Shown here piece by piece: positions 5,920 through 6,123 of a DNA stretch of 6,123 nucleotides (position 1 is its first letter; each line of letters opens with the position of its first letter). The stretch spans positions 1 through 6,123 of the forward strand of contig JAUTXA010000272.1 of the NCBI GenBank assembly GCA_030838265.1. Reading direction: 5' to 3'. This DNA comes from Actinomycetota bacterium (GTDB taxonomy: Bacteria > Actinomycetota > Acidimicrobiia > Acidimicrobiales > BP-101). The translations under genes were made by a program, and so were the position numbers. The notes below the pieces were generated by a model, which was given only the letters and a program-made list of their open reading frames with translations, searched no databases and was not told where the DNA came from.

Positions 5920-6123
5920 CGAGCACGCTCGAGGAGCCCACGGCTGAGCCTGGGCCCGACGAGGAGGCAGCCGAGCGGCGCCAGGCCTTCTTCCGGCTGC
6001 TGATGATCGTGGCCGCCGGCGTGGTGGCCTCGGCCGCGACCGGTGTGCGCAAGACGGTGGCCGTCATCTTCGCGGTGATCGACATGAACATCCTCCACGA
6101 GCTTGGGCACTTCGCCACCGCCA
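5916..6123 (+). CDS. M50 site-2 protease (RseP/Rip1 type), 5' part only
   Basis: Only the first 69 residues are present; the gene continues past the window. HELGHF at 61-66 is the HExxH zinc site of M50 intramembrane metalloproteases, which cleave membrane-bound anti-sigma factors and signal peptide remnants. The position right after dxr fits rseP of proteobacteria and rip1 of mycobacteria. The ATG overlaps the dxr stop as ATGA. Residues 1-24 are acidic and hydrophilic. A hydrophobic segment (about 25-42) and a short basic turn (R45, K46) follow, then a second hydrophobic segment (47-60) running into the zinc motif. In RseP and Rip1 the motif lies in the first membrane helix near the N-terminus, so the extra segment is unusual. 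The second catalytic motif and any PDZ domain lie outside the window and cannot be checked. Confidence 0.85.
   Translation, partial: MTSTLEEPTAEPGPDEEAAERRQAFFRLLMIVAAGVVASAATGVRKTVAVIFAVIDMNILHELGHFATA

Noticed and set aside
1..6123. Mobile elements, CRISPR, tRNA, rRNA or a novel defence or biosynthetic system
   Set aside because: Nearly every base is accounted for by seven housekeeping genes, with no terminal inverted repeats, spaced repeats, transposase motifs or RNA genes visible.

Overview
The window is high-GC bacterial DNA, fully packed with seven co-directional plus-strand genes: rpsB, tsf, pyrH, frr, cdsA, dxr and the start of an M50 site-2 protease gene (rseP/rip1 type). The combination suggests an actinobacterium. 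Base composition is strongly GC-rich, five of seven starts are GTG, the S2 N-terminus (VAVVTMKQLL) resembles mycobacterial S2, and translation genes are followed by cdsA, dxr and the M50 protease. The long low-complexity tails on S2 and CdsA would fit a deep-branching class such as Acidimicrobiia, but that placement is inference only.

Layout. Positions 1-72 are a short leader with a strong Shine-Dalgarno (SD) site and a possible helix that would hide it. rpsB (73-1098) and tsf (1101-1904) encode ribosomal protein S2 and elongation factor Ts. pyrH (1912-2652) encodes UMP kinase and frr (2649-3221) the ribosome recycling factor. After a 29-base gap comes cdsA (3251-4759), CDP-diacylglycerol synthase with a roughly 230-residue hydrophilic N-terminal extension. 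dxr (4756-5919) encodes the first committed enzyme of the MEP isoprenoid pathway. The intramembrane protease gene starts at 5916 and runs off the window just after its HExxH zinc motif.

The genes look like one transcription unit. Three junctions (pyrH/frr, cdsA/dxr, dxr/M50) are 4-base stop/start overlaps, two gaps are 2 and 7 bases, and no terminator or internal promoter is visible. The unit links protein synthesis (S2, EF-Ts, RRF), pyrimidine nucleotide supply (UMP kinase; its product leads to CTP, the CdsA co-substrate), phospholipid precursor synthesis, isoprenoid synthesis and envelope proteolysis. This is a well-known conserved bacterial cluster.

I found no mobile element, CRISPR array, tRNA, rRNA or clearly novel system. 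The points worth a second look are variations on a housekeeping operon: the S2 tail repeats, the CdsA extension, the possible rpsB leader helix, and the unusual N-terminus of the M50 protease.
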